From G963662265 sp963668545 (GTDB lineage Bacteria > Spirochaetota > Spirochaetia > CADAEX01), in NCBI GenBank assembly GCA_963668545.1, contig OY764868.1, positions 3,410,001 to 3,474,000 on the forward strand: a stretch of DNA of 64,000 bases. The letters are read 5' to 3'. The first letter of the stretch is position 1; each line of letters begins with the position of its first letter. The notes under the pieces were generated by a model, which did no database searches, was not told where the DNA came from, and was given only the letters and a program-made list of their open reading frames with translations. Both the position numbers and the translations under genes were made by a program. This document shows, piece by piece, positions 9,305 through 18,216 of the stretch.

Positions 9305-9902
9305 AATTCCTCATTACGCAGATAAGTTTGCCAAGTATTCTGACATTCTGTGTATAAATCGGCGGATATACAGGATTTTCAGCCTTGAGCTTTACCCTGT
9401 TTTTCTCCCTGTAAAACCTCTTCAGAGTTACAGCTTCATCATCCAGCATTGCAACAACAATATTTCCGTTTTCAGCAGTATTCTGATGGATAAAGAGTGC
9501 AATATCATTTTCAAGGATACCTGCATCCTTCATACTGTCCCCTTTCACTTTAAGGGCAAAATGGTTTCCCTTTCGGAGAAAGCTGTAGGGTACAGGAACT
9601 GTCCCGTCAAAATTTTCCTCTGCCATAAGAGGCTTCCCGGCAGCGACACTGCCAAGAAGGGGGATCTCTGCAATTTCATTGCAGTCATGTTCCTTTTCAA
9701 CAATCTCTATTGCTCTTGATCTTCTCAGGTTGCATTTAATTGATTCCTTCTTTTCAAGTGCCTTGAGATGATCATACGCCCCTTTGACAGAAATACTGAA
9801 ATTTTCAGCTATCTCCCTTATAGTGGGGGGATAGGAGTTTCTGTTTTTATAATTTTTAATAAATTCGAGAACTTCCTTCTGTCTTCCTGTAAGGCGTTTC
9901 AT
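9297..9902 (-). CDS. lexA: LexA SOS repressor
   Basis: The transcriptional repressor of the SOS response, self-cleaved when RecA is activated. At 201 residues it has the family length. A winged helix-turn-helix at 1-65 (TGRQKEVLEFI and YPPTIREIAE) is followed by an S24 protease domain with the Ala-Gly cleavage site in VAAGKPL, the catalytic Ser in GDSMKDAG and the catalytic Lys in AVTLKRFY. All key residues are intact. Its ATG overlaps the stop of the sigma-54 activator gene (ATGA), and holA overlaps its own end, so it appears to be transcribed with the NtrY/NtrX-like pair. That is an unusual setting for lexA. Confidence 0.96.
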   Translation of the reverse strand: MKRLTGRQKEVLEFIKNYKNRNSYPPTIREIAENFSISVKGAYDHLKALEKKESIKCNLRRSRAIEIVEKEHDCNEIAEIPLLGSVAAGKPLMAEENFDGTVPVPYSFLRKGNHFALKVKGDSMKDAGILENDIALFIHQNTAENGNIVVAMLDDEAVTLKRFYREKNRVKLKAENPVYPPIYTQNVRILGKLICVMRNYD

Positions 9903-11269
9903 TTAAGATTAATTCCAAGTTTCTTTATTTTGTTATGAAGATTACCGGGATACATCCCGATATCCTGTGCAGTTCTTGTTATATTATAACTGTTTTTTTC
10001 AAGTTTTTTAATTAAAAAATTCTTTTCAAACAGCTCTTTTGCTTCTGAAAATGAAACATCAGAGAAATCTCCGCTGATTTCGTTCTCTGTTTTAACATTT
10101 CCGGTCTGCAGATCTTCCAGATAATAGGAGGCAGTCTCCCCTGTAATGACCTTTTCCTCGCTCATCACACAGATCCTCTGTATGAAATTCTTGAGTTCGC
10201 GGATATTTCCGCTCCATCTGTGGCTCTGAATTTTTTCAAACGCATCATCCGAAAACTCTCTTTCTTCTCCGCTGTTCTGTATATCATACTTTCTGAAAAA
10301 ATAAAGGACAAGTTCCTTTATATCATTTTTCCTTTCCCGGAGGGGAGGAAGATATACAGGAATTACATTCAGCCTGAAAAAAAGATCTTCCCTGAAACGG
10401 CCGGCCCTTACTTCCTTAAGAATATCCTTGTTTGTCGCTGCAACTATTCGCACATCAACAGAGACTGTCTTTTCGCTTCCGACCCTCTCAAACCTCATTT
10501 CCTGTACAGCTCTCAGAACCTTTGCCTGGGCCGAAAGAGACATATCAGCAATCTCATCAAGAAACAGAGTGCCCCCGTCAGCCAGCTCAAACTTACCCTT
10601 TCTTCCGGAGACAGCACCTGTAAAAGCCCCCTTTTCATGTCCGAAAAGCTCACTTTCAAGCAGTGAATCAGGAATTGATGCACAATTGACTTCTATAAAG
10701 GGTTTTTTGCACCTGGAACTGTTCTTGTGAATTTCTTTTGCAACAAGCTCCTTGCCTGTACCGTTTTCCCCGAGAATCATCACACTTGCATCAGAATCAG
10801 CAACCTGACTTATCACCTTTCTGACCTTTTCCAGCTCAGGACCTGAACCTATCATGCTGTCTTCCTGGAAAGCAGCCTCTTTCAGTTCCCGGTTCTCTTT
10901 TTTAAGTCCTTCAATAGCAAGGGCGTTTCTGACAAGTGTTGTTACTTTCTCAAGGGAAAGGGGTTTTTCAAGGAAATCAAAAGCACCGTTTTTCAGCGCC
11001 TTTACAGCCATGTCAATATTTCCATGGCCTGAAATAATTATCACCTCAAGATCTCTGTATATTTTTTTTATCGATTCAAGGACTTCAAGCCCCCCCATTC
11101 CGGGAAGCCAGACATCAAGGATAACAAGGTCAAAACCTCCCCCGGATGCTTTTTCCAGCCCTTCAAGTCCGTCTGCAGCTGTATCTACTTCATATCCTTC
11201 ATCTTCAAGTATTCCGGAAAGGACAGAGCGGATATTTTCCTCATCATCAATTATCAGTATTCTGTACAT
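9899..11269 (-). CDS. Sigma-54-dependent response regulator (NtrC/NtrX-like)
   Basis: A two-component response regulator of 456 residues that activates sigma-54 RNA polymerase. Domains in order: receiver (1-120) with the phospho-acceptor Asp in VILDVWLPG; AAA+ ATPase (about 140-370) with Walker A GENGTGKE and the sigma-54-contacting GAFTGA loop; and a C-terminal Fis-type helix-turn-helix (about 415-456). It overlaps the 3' end of the sensor kinase gene by 23 bases and has GAGGAAAA as ribosome binding site, so the kinase is its likely partner. With rpoN in the same block, activator and sigma factor are encoded together. The genes it controls cannot be told from here. Confidence 0.94.
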   Translation of the reverse strand: MYRILIIDDEENIRSVLSGILEDEGYEVDTAADGLEGLEKASGGGFDLVILDVWLPGMGGLEVLESIKKIYRDLEVIIISGHGNIDMAVKALKNGAFDFLEKPLSLEKVTTLVRNALAIEGLKKENRELKEAAFQEDSMIGSGPELEKVRKVISQVADSDASVMILGENGTGKELVAKEIHKNSSRCKKPFIEVNCASIPDSLLESELFGHEKGAFTGAVSGRKGKFELADGGTLFLDEIADMSLSAQAKVLRAVQEMRFERVGSEKTVSVDVRIVAATNKDILKEVRAGRFREDLFFRLNVIPVYLPPLRERKNDIKELVLYFFRKYDIQNSGEEREFSDDAFEKIQSHRWSGNIRELKNFIQRICVMSEEKVITGETASYYLEDLQTGNVKTENEISGDFSDVSFSEAKELFEKNFLIKKLEKNSYNITRTAQDIGMYPGNLHNKIKKLGINLK

Positions 11270-13031
11270 AGTTTTCCTCTACCGGGAGATCAATATAGAA
11301 TGTGGTGCCGACATCAGCTTCTGATTCAAACCATATTGAACCATTATGGTCAAAAATAATCCTCTCTACAATTGCAAGGCCGAGACCTGTTCCCGACTTT
11401 CTGGTTGTAAAATAGGGAGAAAAAATCTGCTCCTTGATATCCTCCCTGATGCCGTAGCCATTGTCGGAAATCTGTATTCTGTAATAGAGGATATTTTCCT
11501 TGTTAAGTATATCTGTTCTTACCTGAATATAACCTGCCCTGTCAACAGCGTCCACAGAATTGCTGATAAGGTTTATAAGGACCTGCTTGATTTTTTCCCT
11601 GTCCATAAATATTTTTTCGCTGTCGTTTACCCCGGAAATATCAAATTCCACTGATTTATGACTTACAGAAAACATTTCAACTGCTTCCCTGATCACTTCT
11701 CCCGGAGAACACAGCTCAAAAACAAGAGATGGCATTCTTGCGAAATTGCTGAATTCTGTAAGCAGTTTATTAAGCCGGTCAACTTCCGTTACAATTACAT
11801 TTACAGAAGAATCAAGTATTTTTTCAAAATTCGGGTCCCCCTTCTCATACCTTTTTTTAAGGCGCTCGGATGACAGCTTGATAGGGGTCAGGGGATTCTT
11901 TATCTCATGTGCCATACGCCTTGCAATCTCTTTCCATGCATTGATCTTGTCAGACTGCATATTCTTTTTTCTTGCTGTTTCAAGTTCCTTTATCATTGCA
12001 TTGAAAGAATTAACCAGTATCGAAATACTGTCTCCGGGACGGGTAAGTATCCTGAAGGAAAAATCTCCTTCTGCAACCCTTTTAGTAGCATCCTCAAGAT
12101 GGATGATAGGCTGAAGAGTTTCTTCTGAAAGCTTGAAGCTGATTATCAGAGAAAGAAGAAATATTGGAAGAGAGAAAAAAACAAGAACAACAAGTATTAT
12201 TATAATGAAAAAGGACTGATAGTTTTCAAGCTGGGAAAAAATATCGAAAGAACGGGAGAGTTTTTCCGCTTTTTTATCAAAATCCTCGGGAAGAAAAGAT
12301 CCGAGAATAATGACAAGATTCTTTCCCCCTTTTTCAAGGTTCTTCTGAATTCTTAGAAGGCTTCTCCCCTCTGATGTAACTCTGGTCAAAAGCCCTTTCT
12401 CCCCCTGAAGAACTCTTCCGTCCGGAATAACAAAACTCTCTTCACCTGAAAAAAAGACAGTCTTTCCATCCTCAAGCAGCTGAAAAGTATGAATAAAAGG
12501 AAACCCGTTTTTAATTTCATTCCATGTTTTTGAAGGATTGGAAGGGAGGAAACGGGAGGAATAATTTAAATACGGGGAGGAAATCACGGCTTCAAGGCTG
12601 TCAACCCTTTCCCTGTAGTAATTCAGGGCAACATCAAGCCCCCCCTTGATAGCGCCTGAATGATCCTGATCAAGCCAGGAATTAACAGCAGTATTGAGAA
12701 AACTCATAGTAATTATAGCCTGCGGAACTGCGGATATAACAGAAACAAAGGAGAAAAAAAGGATAAGCTTTATCTTGAAATAAACACCGGCTTTTTTTTC
12801 CCTTTTTTCTTTTATGATTTTAACAATGTTCAGTATTATATTGCCAAGAAGGAAAACAGGCAGCAGAACTGCAAACGGGACAAGAAAAACCCTTGATGGT
12901 ATTTCTTCAGTTGATAAATCAGAAAAAATCTGTCCGGCAAAAACCAGAATAAGGGTAATAATAAAAACATAGACAAGCAGAACACTGATAAGGCCGGCCC
13001 TGGATGTAATTAATGGGTGAGGTCCTTTCAC
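11247..13031 (-). CDS. Membrane sensor histidine kinase (NtrY-like)
   Basis: A membrane histidine kinase of 594 residues. It has two or three N-terminal membrane helices, an extracytoplasmic sensor part (about 105-280) and another helix near 285-305. A HAMP domain, a HisKA domain with the phospho-acceptor His in RRMAHEIKNPLTP, and a C-terminal HATPase_c domain with the N, G1 and G2 boxes (NSVDAV, DNGYGI and GTGLGLAI) follow. The layout matches NtrY-type kinases that pair with sigma-54 activators, and the next gene is one. It starts at a GTG at 13031 that overlaps the stop of the DUF4390-like gene by one base. Its signal is unknown. Confidence 0.93.
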   Translation of the reverse strand: MKGPHPLITSRAGLISVLLVYVFIITLILVFAGQIFSDLSTEEIPSRVFLVPFAVLLPVFLLGNIILNIVKIIKEKREKKAGVYFKIKLILFFSFVSVISAVPQAIITMSFLNTAVNSWLDQDHSGAIKGGLDVALNYYRERVDSLEAVISSPYLNYSSRFLPSNPSKTWNEIKNGFPFIHTFQLLEDGKTVFFSGEESFVIPDGRVLQGEKGLLTRVTSEGRSLLRIQKNLEKGGKNLVIILGSFLPEDFDKKAEKLSRSFDIFSQLENYQSFFIIIILVVLVFFSLPIFLLSLIISFKLSEETLQPIIHLEDATKRVAEGDFSFRILTRPGDSISILVNSFNAMIKELETARKKNMQSDKINAWKEIARRMAHEIKNPLTPIKLSSERLKKRYEKGDPNFEKILDSSVNVIVTEVDRLNKLLTEFSNFARMPSLVFELCSPGEVIREAVEMFSVSHKSVEFDISGVNDSEKIFMDREKIKQVLINLISNSVDAVDRAGYIQVRTDILNKENILYYRIQISDNGYGIREDIKEQIFSPYFTTRKSGTGLGLAIVERIIFDHNGSIWFESEADVGTTFYIDLPVEENYVQNTDN

Positions 13032-13573
13032 TACTCAATCCTGAAAACATCAGCTTTTATCCAGTCGGTGCTTTCAACAATTCCGGGAATTATAAATGAA
13101 AAAAGGTTAAACGGTGGAACAAGCTTTATTACCTTGAGGTTTACCTTTCCAAGTATGTAATAATCACCAGGTTTTTCACCCGAGAGATTAATTCTGAAAT
13201 TGTCAAGGATGTAAAAATCTTCAAGAAATTCCTTCTCGCTGTTATAGACTTTCTTTCCGTCTTCCCTTGAAACAATATTGTACTGACCATTGATCAGATC
13301 TTTTTTCCCGATATAGGAATAGGAAATATCACGGACAAGGCTGTCTCCGAAAAGACTGAAAAGGCCATTGTCTTTTTTGTAGATTTTAATCCTGTATTCG
13401 ATCTCGGCCCTGTGACCTATTTCCATGGAACGGAGAATATTTCTTCCCCTGACCTCGGAAGCGGAAAAAGAACAGACAAGAGATTTCGCATTCTCCATAC
13501 TGCAGTCAAGTTTGAATGCATAAAGAGGAAAACTTAATAATATTAAAAATATAAGCAGGCTACTCTTCTTCAA
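13031..13573 (-). CDS. Exported DUF4390-like protein
   Basis: A protein of about 180 residues beginning with a clear signal peptide (KKSSLLIFLILLSFPLYA), so it probably acts in the periplasm. The rest has alternating beta-type segments and resembles the uncharacterised DUF4390 family, which often sits directly before NtrY-type kinases. I place the start at a TTG at 13573, overlapping the end of ptsH by 14 bases. The ATG at 13639 would overlap ptsH by 80 bases and put 22 charged residues before the signal peptide. Its position suggests it may feed a signal to the kinase, but this is inference. Confidence 0.72.
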   Translation of the reverse strand: MKKSSLLIFLILLSFPLYAFKLDCSMENAKSLVCSFSASEVRGRNILRSMEIGHRAEIEYRIKIYKKDNGLFSLFGDSLVRDISYSYIGKKDLINGQYNIVSREDGKKVYNSEKEFLEDFYILDNFRINLSGEKPGDYYILGKVNLKVIKLVPPFNLFSFIIPGIVESTDWIKADVFRIE

Positions 13574-13826
13574 ATTTATTCTCGAATAAATTAAATACTG
13601 CTTCCGCAGCTTCTTCTTCATCTTCTCCCTCTGCAACAATTGTCAGCTCGGTTTTATACCCGGCAGCGAGAGTGATTATTCCCATTATTGATTTTGCATT
13701 AATCTCATCATCTTCTTTTCTGATTTTCAGATCACTGCTGAACTGATTAGCTGTCTTTACAATAGCTGCCGCAGGCCTGGCATGTATACCTGCCCTGTTT
13801 TTTACTACAACCTGTTTTTCAATCAT
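13560..13826 (-). CDS. ptsH: HPr phosphocarrier protein
   Basis: A histidine-containing phosphocarrier protein of 88 residues. Both regulatory sites are present: the active His in GIHARPAA (about residue 15) and the Ser in NAKSIMGI (about residue 46), which HPr kinase phosphorylates. It follows hprK by 22 bases, so kinase and substrate are made together. No EI, EII or other PTS gene is in the window, so its role here may be regulatory rather than sugar uptake. The ATG is preceded by GGAG. The C-terminus is acidic (EGEDEEEA), a feature I cannot interpret. Confidence 0.95.
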   Translation of the reverse strand: MIEKQVVVKNRAGIHARPAAAIVKTANQFSSDLKIRKEDDEINAKSIMGIITLAAGYKTELTIVAEGEDEEEAAEAVFNLFENKFEEE

Positions 13827-13848
13827 TAAATAAACTCCGGTTATCAGA

Positions 13849-14817
13849 TCAGTAAAGCTCAGAGGATTCGACCGAATCTGTTTCCAGCCATTTTACAACA
13901 TTTTTGTTGAATTCCCGTGCAGAATAATATCCCATTTTCTTGAGCCTTTCATTGGCTGCCGCCGTCTCAATTATTATCGGAATATTCCTGCCCGGTTTAA
14001 TCGGAATCAGAAGACTGGGAATATGAACACCCAGTATTTCCTCGGTTTTTTCCTCTGTACCTATTCTGTCATAGTTTTTGCTTGAATCCCATTCTTCAAG
14101 ATTAACAATCAGCTGGACCTGTTTTGTGTCCCTGATTGCAGCTACACCATAAAGATGTGTTATATTTATTATCCCCAGACCCCTTATCTCCATGTGGTGC
14201 GCCAGAAAAGCATTCCCCCCCTTCCCTTCAAGGTGGTTCCCTGCAACACTTTTGATCTCAACAAGATCATCTGCTATAAGCCGGTGCCCCCTTTCAATAA
14301 GTTCAAGTGCTGATTCGCTTTTTCCTACACCGCTCTTGCCCTTTATAAGAACGCCTATCCCGTAAACTTCCACAAAAACTCCGTGTACTACCTGCTGAGG
14401 GGCAAAGATCCTCTCAATAACCCTTATCATTCTCTGTGAAAGTTCAGGAGAAGAAAGCCTTGTCTGAAGCACCGGACACTTTGCCTTTTCAGCAATCTCT
14501 ATGAACTTCTTTTCAGGAGCAGCGTCATAAGGGAAAATACAGCAGGGGAAATTGAATGAAAAGAATTTTTCAATGACATCAGTTTTCCCCTCCTCAATCA
14601 GCTTTTTAATATATGCATATTCTCCTCTGCCGAACACCTGTATTCTCTGATACGCAAAGTTGTCAAAGTAACCGGCCAGTGCCAGTCCGGGCCGGTCAAG
14701 ATAGGCAACTGTTATTTCCCGGCCGAGTCCGCCCCGTCCCGCAATGCATCTGAGAAAAAGGGCGTCATTTTCCTTTAAATCAAGATCCAGCAGATCAAGA
14801 ATTGTAAATTTCTTCAT
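13849..14817 (-). CDS. hprK: HPr kinase/phosphorylase
   Basis: A bifunctional enzyme that phosphorylates or dephosphorylates the regulatory Ser of HPr in response to energy state. At 322 residues it has the usual length. Motifs: the P-loop GKSGVGKSE near residue 160, the catalytic DDLVEI segment shortly after, and the family signature EIRGLGIIN. Its substrate HPr is the next gene. The start has no Shine-Dalgarno sequence, but an extended -10 box (TGATATAAT) ends only nine bases upstream, which points to a very short or absent leader. The gene is separated from hpf by a hairpin at 14853-14877. Confidence 0.95.
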   Translation of the reverse strand: MKKFTILDLLDLDLKENDALFLRCIAGRGGLGREITVAYLDRPGLALAGYFDNFAYQRIQVFGRGEYAYIKKLIEEGKTDVIEKFFSFNFPCCIFPYDAAPEKKFIEIAEKAKCPVLQTRLSSPELSQRMIRVIERIFAPQQVVHGVFVEVYGIGVLIKGKSGVGKSESALELIERGHRLIADDLVEIKSVAGNHLEGKGGNAFLAHHMEIRGLGIINITHLYGVAAIRDTKQVQLIVNLEEWDSSKNYDRIGTEEKTEEILGVHIPSLLIPIKPGRNIPIIIETAAANERLKKMGYYSAREFNKNVVKWLETDSVESSELY

Positions 14818-14826
14818 GTTATCTAT

Positions 14827-14835
14827 ATTATATCA
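14827..14835 (-). promoter_or_regulatory. Extended -10 promoter of hprK
   Basis: On the minus strand TGATATAAT occupies 14835-14827, an extended -10 element (TGn plus TATAAT); no convincing -35 hexamer is seen. It ends nine bases before the hprK ATG, so transcription would begin at, or one to three bases before, the start codon. Confidence 0.5.
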
Positions 14836-14852
14836 AGTCTGAAAATAATGGA

Positions 14853-14877
14853 AGAGACCGGCAGTCCGCCGGTCTCT
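14853..14877 (-). terminator. Hairpin between hpf and hprK
   Basis: AGAGACCGGC and GCCGGTCTCT form perfect 10-bp arms around a five-base loop, right behind hpf. On the minus strand it is followed by a weakly U-rich stretch (TTCCATTATTTTC), so it may be an inefficient terminator or an mRNA-stabilising stem that lowers expression of hprK from upstream promoters. Confidence 0.6.
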
Positions 14878-14912
14878 CCTGAATACATTTTTTTTAATTA
14901 TAAAAAACGGAA

Positions 14913-15203
14913 TCAATGTTCCTGGATCTTATCTTTTTCCTTTGTTATTTTATGCTTCAGTTTTTCAATAATACTGTCTATCGCATCGTAAAGATCATGA
15001 TTGGATACTTTAATATGATGACTCAACCCCCATCGGAAATTTACATCTGAATTAATGACATACCCGGATTTATCCCTCTCAATCTTGAAAAAAAGGTCCA
15101 CTATCATTTCTTTGGCAAAATCAAGTTTCCTGACTTTCTTCTCAATCTGTTCAATTGTCCTGTCACTAACTTCGTAATGAATACCTTTAATCTGTAAATT
15201 CAT
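14913..15203 (-). CDS. hpf: Ribosome hibernation promoting factor (short form)
   Basis: A 96-residue protein of the HPF/YfiA family, which binds the 30S subunit in resting cells and inactivates ribosomes. It begins with MNLQIKGIHYEVSD and ends with the basic helix DSIIEKLKHKITKEKDK, as in the short HPF form. It lacks the extra C-terminal domain of long HPF, so dimerisation would need other means. It follows rpoN by 21 bases with AGGAGG as ribosome binding site. This rpoN-hpf order is also found in proteobacteria. Confidence 0.93.
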   Translation of the reverse strand: MNLQIKGIHYEVSDRTIEQIEKKVRKLDFAKEMIVDLFFKIERDKSGYVINSDVNFRWGLSHHIKVSNHDLYDAIDSIIEKLKHKITKEKDKIQEH

Positions 15204-15224
15204 TAAATCCTCCTGAAATTGTTT

Positions 15225-16595
15225 TTACCTGTCATAAGAAGAAGCAATATCAAGCTCTTTCCTGTACTTGGCGACTGTCCTCCTTGCTATTTTTATTCCG
15301 TTTTTCTCTTTCAGATAATCAGCCAGTTTCTGGTCTGAAAGATGCCGGTCCTTACCTTCTGTCTCTATAATTTCTCTGAGCATGAATTTTACACTTTCCC
15401 TTGAAACAGAACTGCCTGAAGAATCAGTACTTTCAAGCGCTATTGAAAAAAAGTATTTCAAGGGGAAAATCCCCCAGTCAGTCTGTATATATTTGCTGTT
15501 TGATATCCTTGATATTGTTGTTTCGTGAACACCGACCTCCTCAGCAATATCCTTCAGAGTCAGAGGCCGCAGAAAACGGGGTCCTTCAAGAAAGAATTTT
15601 TTCTGAAAAAAAGCTATGGCAGTAGCTGTTTTAAGAAGGGTCTGGTTTCTCAGCCCTATTGTCTGAATAAACCACCTTGCATCCTTTATACTTGAACTTA
15701 CAAATTTTTTTGCTGATTTATCGCCTGCAAAGTCTTCGTTTGAAAGGCCTTCGAAAGAGGAACTGATGCCCAGAACAGGTATTTCCTCATCATTTAGCTT
15801 TATAACCAGTTCTCCGTCTGAAACCTTTATCAGAAGGTCAGGAATAACATACCTTGTTTCCTCGGACACAAACTGTCTTCCAGGAAAAGGATTCAGGGTT
15901 TTTATAAAATCCAGAGCATCTGCAACATCTGATTCCTTTATATTCAGCTTTTTGGCAATTTCCCTGTGTCGCCCCTTTTCAAGAAGCTCAAGATAATTTT
16001 CCAGTATTTCAACAGTGTATTCAGGTTTATCTTCAGACAGCTGAGCCTGGACGACAAGGGATTCCCGGTGGCCGGCAGTACAGGTTCCCGGCGGATCAAG
16101 CTTGTTGATAAGCAGTATAGCTTTTTTAAGAATATCCGGGGAGATATTATCGCCAAGAGTTTCAGGGGCTTCAACAAAAAAACCGTTCTCATCCAGGTTC
16201 TGTATGAGAAGTTCCCCCGCATAGTATATTTGATCCGGAACAGGCTGGACCCGCAGCTGTGAGAGGAGATGCTCCTGAAGAGATTCCTCACGGGAAAGGA
16301 CTCCCTCAATAAACATTCTTTTACTGTCGCTGTCTGAAAAGCTGGCTGAAAAAAACCCGGGATCAGAGGAGTTTTCAAAATAATCATATTCCTCTTTTCT
16401 TACAGGTTCTACTTCATCCAGAGAGAGTTCTTTTTTCTGTTCCTTGATTTCAAGAGCAGGGTTCCGGTCAACCTCTTCCTGTATCCTGAATTTAAGATCC
16501 TGAACAGGTAAAGCCATCAGCTGTATCGATTGAAACATCTGAGGACTCAATTTCATTTTCTGTTCCTGTATTAAAACAGGTTTCTGATACTGCAA
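15225..16595 (-). CDS. rpoN: RNA polymerase sigma-54 factor
   Basis: The alternative sigma factor that recognises -24/-12 promoters and needs an AAA+ activator. Visible parts: region I (KLSPQMFQSIQLMALP), the core-binding region, a helix-turn-helix (ADVAEEVGVHETTISR-like region) and the C-terminal RpoN box ARRTVAKYRKEL, which reads the -24 element. I place the start at a TTG at 16595, six bases after GGAG, giving about 456 residues. A further in-frame TTG at 16619 has no ribosome binding site and lies upstream of the transcript start predicted from the promoter at 16622-16650. An activator and its kinase are encoded downstream. Confidence 0.95.
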   Translation of the reverse strand: MQYQKPVLIQEQKMKLSPQMFQSIQLMALPVQDLKFRIQEEVDRNPALEIKEQKKELSLDEVEPVRKEEYDYFENSSDPGFFSASFSDSDSKRMFIEGVLSREESLQEHLLSQLRVQPVPDQIYYAGELLIQNLDENGFFVEAPETLGDNISPDILKKAILLINKLDPPGTCTAGHRESLVVQAQLSEDKPEYTVEILENYLELLEKGRHREIAKKLNIKESDVADALDFIKTLNPFPGRQFVSEETRYVIPDLLIKVSDGELVIKLNDEEIPVLGISSSFEGLSNEDFAGDKSAKKFVSSSIKDARWFIQTIGLRNQTLLKTATAIAFFQKKFFLEGPRFLRPLTLKDIAEEVGVHETTISRISNSKYIQTDWGIFPLKYFFSIALESTDSSGSSVSRESVKFMLREIIETEGKDRHLSDQKLADYLKEKNGIKIARRTVAKYRKELDIASSYDR

Positions 16596-16621
16596 CACAT
16601 TCTCCGGGACTTTATACAATA

Positions 16622-16650
16622 AATTTAAGTTTAGAAGGCAGGAATGTCAA
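16622..16650 (-). promoter_or_regulatory. Sigma-70-like promoter of rpoN
   Basis: On the minus strand TTGACA (16650-16645) and TAAATT (16627-16622) are separated by 17 bases, in the gap between lptB and rpoN. The predicted transcript start near 16615 leaves a leader of about 20 bases containing GGAG before the TTG at 16595. This indicates that rpoN can be transcribed apart from the lpt genes. Confidence 0.65.
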
Positions 16651-16693
16651 TAAAATATTAAATTAAAAAAAAGTTGGCACAGCGCTTCAGAAT

Positions 16694-17428
16694 TCACATT
16701 GTAAAATGGTGCCCCAGATAAATCTGTCTTGCTGTTTCGTTGGACAGTATTTCATCTTTTTTTCCGGAAACAACAATCTCCCCCTGATTGATAATAAATG
16801 AACGGTCAGTGATCTCAAGAGTATCTCTGACATTATGGTCTGTTATGAGAACACCAATCCCTTTTTCAGAAAGTTTTTTTACAATCTTTTTTATTTCAAA
16901 AACTGCTATGGGATCTATTCCGGCAAAAGGTTCATCAAGAAGAAGAAAACGGGGCCTAATGGCAAGAGAACGTGCAATTTCAGTCCGCCTTCTTTCCCCT
17001 CCTGAAAGTGTATAGGCTTTCTGTTTTCTCAGTTCCCTGATCCCGAGCTCATCAAGAAGATCTTCCAGCTGCTGCTTCTTTTCATCCTCACCAAGATCTT
17101 TCCTTGTTTCAAGTATTGCATATATATTTTCCTCAACAGATAGTTTTCTGAAAATTGAAGCATCCTGCGGCAGATAGGAAATTCCAAGCCTTGCTCTCCT
17201 GTACATCGGATATCCTGAGATATCCTCTCCGTCAAGAACAATACGCCCCTCGGTAACCCTGATAAAACCTACAATCATATAAAAAGCTGTTGTTTTTCCT
17301 GCACCGTTCGGCCCGAGAAGCCCGACAACTTCACCGTCATTCATTGAGAAACTTACATCTCTTACAGCTGTCTTTTTACCGAATCTTTTTTTCAGTCCTT
17401 CAACAGAAAGCCCTTTGTTACCGAGCAT
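16694..17428 (-). CDS. lptB: LPS export ABC transporter ATP-binding protein LptB
   Basis: The cytoplasmic ATPase that powers extraction of lipopolysaccharide from the inner membrane together with LptF and LptG. At 244 residues it has the family length. It has Walker A GPNGAGKTT, the ABC signature LSGGERRR, Walker B FLLLDEPFAGIDP and the switch His in LITDHNVRD. It starts at an ATG with GGAGGAG upstream and follows lptA by 32 bases. LptF and LptG are not in the window. With lptA and lptC nearby this shows a transport chain to an outer membrane, whether the cargo is LPS or another glycolipid. Confidence 0.95.
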   Translation of the reverse strand: MLGNKGLSVEGLKKRFGKKTAVRDVSFSMNDGEVVGLLGPNGAGKTTAFYMIVGFIRVTEGRIVLDGEDISGYPMYRRARLGISYLPQDASIFRKLSVEENIYAILETRKDLGEDEKKQQLEDLLDELGIRELRKQKAYTLSGGERRRTEIARSLAIRPRFLLLDEPFAGIDPIAVFEIKKIVKKLSEKGIGVLITDHNVRDTLEITDRSFIINQGEIVVSGKKDEILSNETARQIYLGHHFTM

Positions 17429-17460
17429 CAGCCAACTCCTCCAGGAAAAACACTTTCATC

Positions 17461-18216
17461 TTATTCCGGCAATTCCTGTTCATTCAGTATTCCCATATCC
17501 TGATCATCATTTACAGGAGCAGAAGCAGGTAATGGAGGATCTCCGGGAAGTCCCTGAGCAGAGTTACCCTGCTTTTTTTCTTCATTATCCTTCTCTTCAT
17601 CATCCTCTGTATAAATTGTCCCGCTTACAGATCCTTCCAGGAAAATTTCATCAGTATCAAGGTTTATTGTGATTTTAAGGGCCCGGTACTCGTCCCCTTT
17701 CCAGTATACAAGGGGAAGTCCTGAAAGCTCCAGAACTTCATCTTCCCTGATATAACGGGCAAATTCTGATCTGCTTACCATATCTTCCTTGAAAATCCTG
17801 ACCCCGATCTGAACTATTACTGTCTCTGTATCCCCTGAATATTCCATATAACTGCCCTTGACAATTACTTCATTTTTCAGATCTTCAAGAATTATGCCCC
17901 CTTCAAAACGGGTAATATCATTTTTTCTGTTGAAAAGCATTGAATCTGCAGTAATTTTTATTCCCTTTTCATCATCAGTCATCTCCACCCTGCCGCTGCA
18001 GCCTGCATACTTGTATTCATCCCCGTAAAGCTCAATTTTGTCCGATTTTATGACAGTTGAATCGGAAATAATTATCGCATTGCCTGAAAGCAGAGTATAT
18101 TCCCTCCCTTTGGCCATAACAGTGGAAAAGCTGTCGCTGGAAAACTCAAAAGTTTCGGAATAGAGTGGGAATGAAATTATCAGAAATAAAATTAAAGTTC
18201 TAATCAGATGATACAT
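17461..18216 (-). CDS. lptA: LptA/OstA-like periplasmic LPS transport protein
   Basis: An OstA-family protein expected to form the periplasmic bridge that carries LPS to the outer membrane. After a signal peptide (residues 1-20, ILFLIISFPLYS) comes a beta-jellyroll region with typical alternation (SGNAIIISDSTVIKSDKIELYGDEY). An acidic, proline-containing tail follows. I use the ATG at 18216, which has AAAGGT upstream and gives a proper signal peptide, instead of one 72 bases earlier inside lptC. It overlaps the end of lptC by 17 bases. The assignment rests on the fold pattern plus position between lptC and lptB. Confidence 0.85.
   Translation of the reverse strand: MYHLIRTLILFLIISFPLYSETFEFSSDSFSTVMAKGREYTLLSGNAIIISDSTVIKSDKIELYGDEYKYAGCSGRVEMTDDEKGIKITADSMLFNRKNDITRFEGGIILEDLKNEVIVKGSYMEYSGDTETVIVQIGVRIFKEDMVSRSEFARYIREDEVLELSGLPLVYWKGDEYRALKITINLDTDEIFLEGSVSGTIYTEDDEEKDNEEKKQGNSAQGLPGDPPLPASAPVNDDQDMGILNEQELPE

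Noticed and set aside
16675..16689. TGGCAC-N5-TTCA, similar to a sigma-54 -24/-12 promoter, on the plus strand
   Set aside because: The -12 GC is missing, and it points antisense into lptB, with no plus-strand gene to serve.
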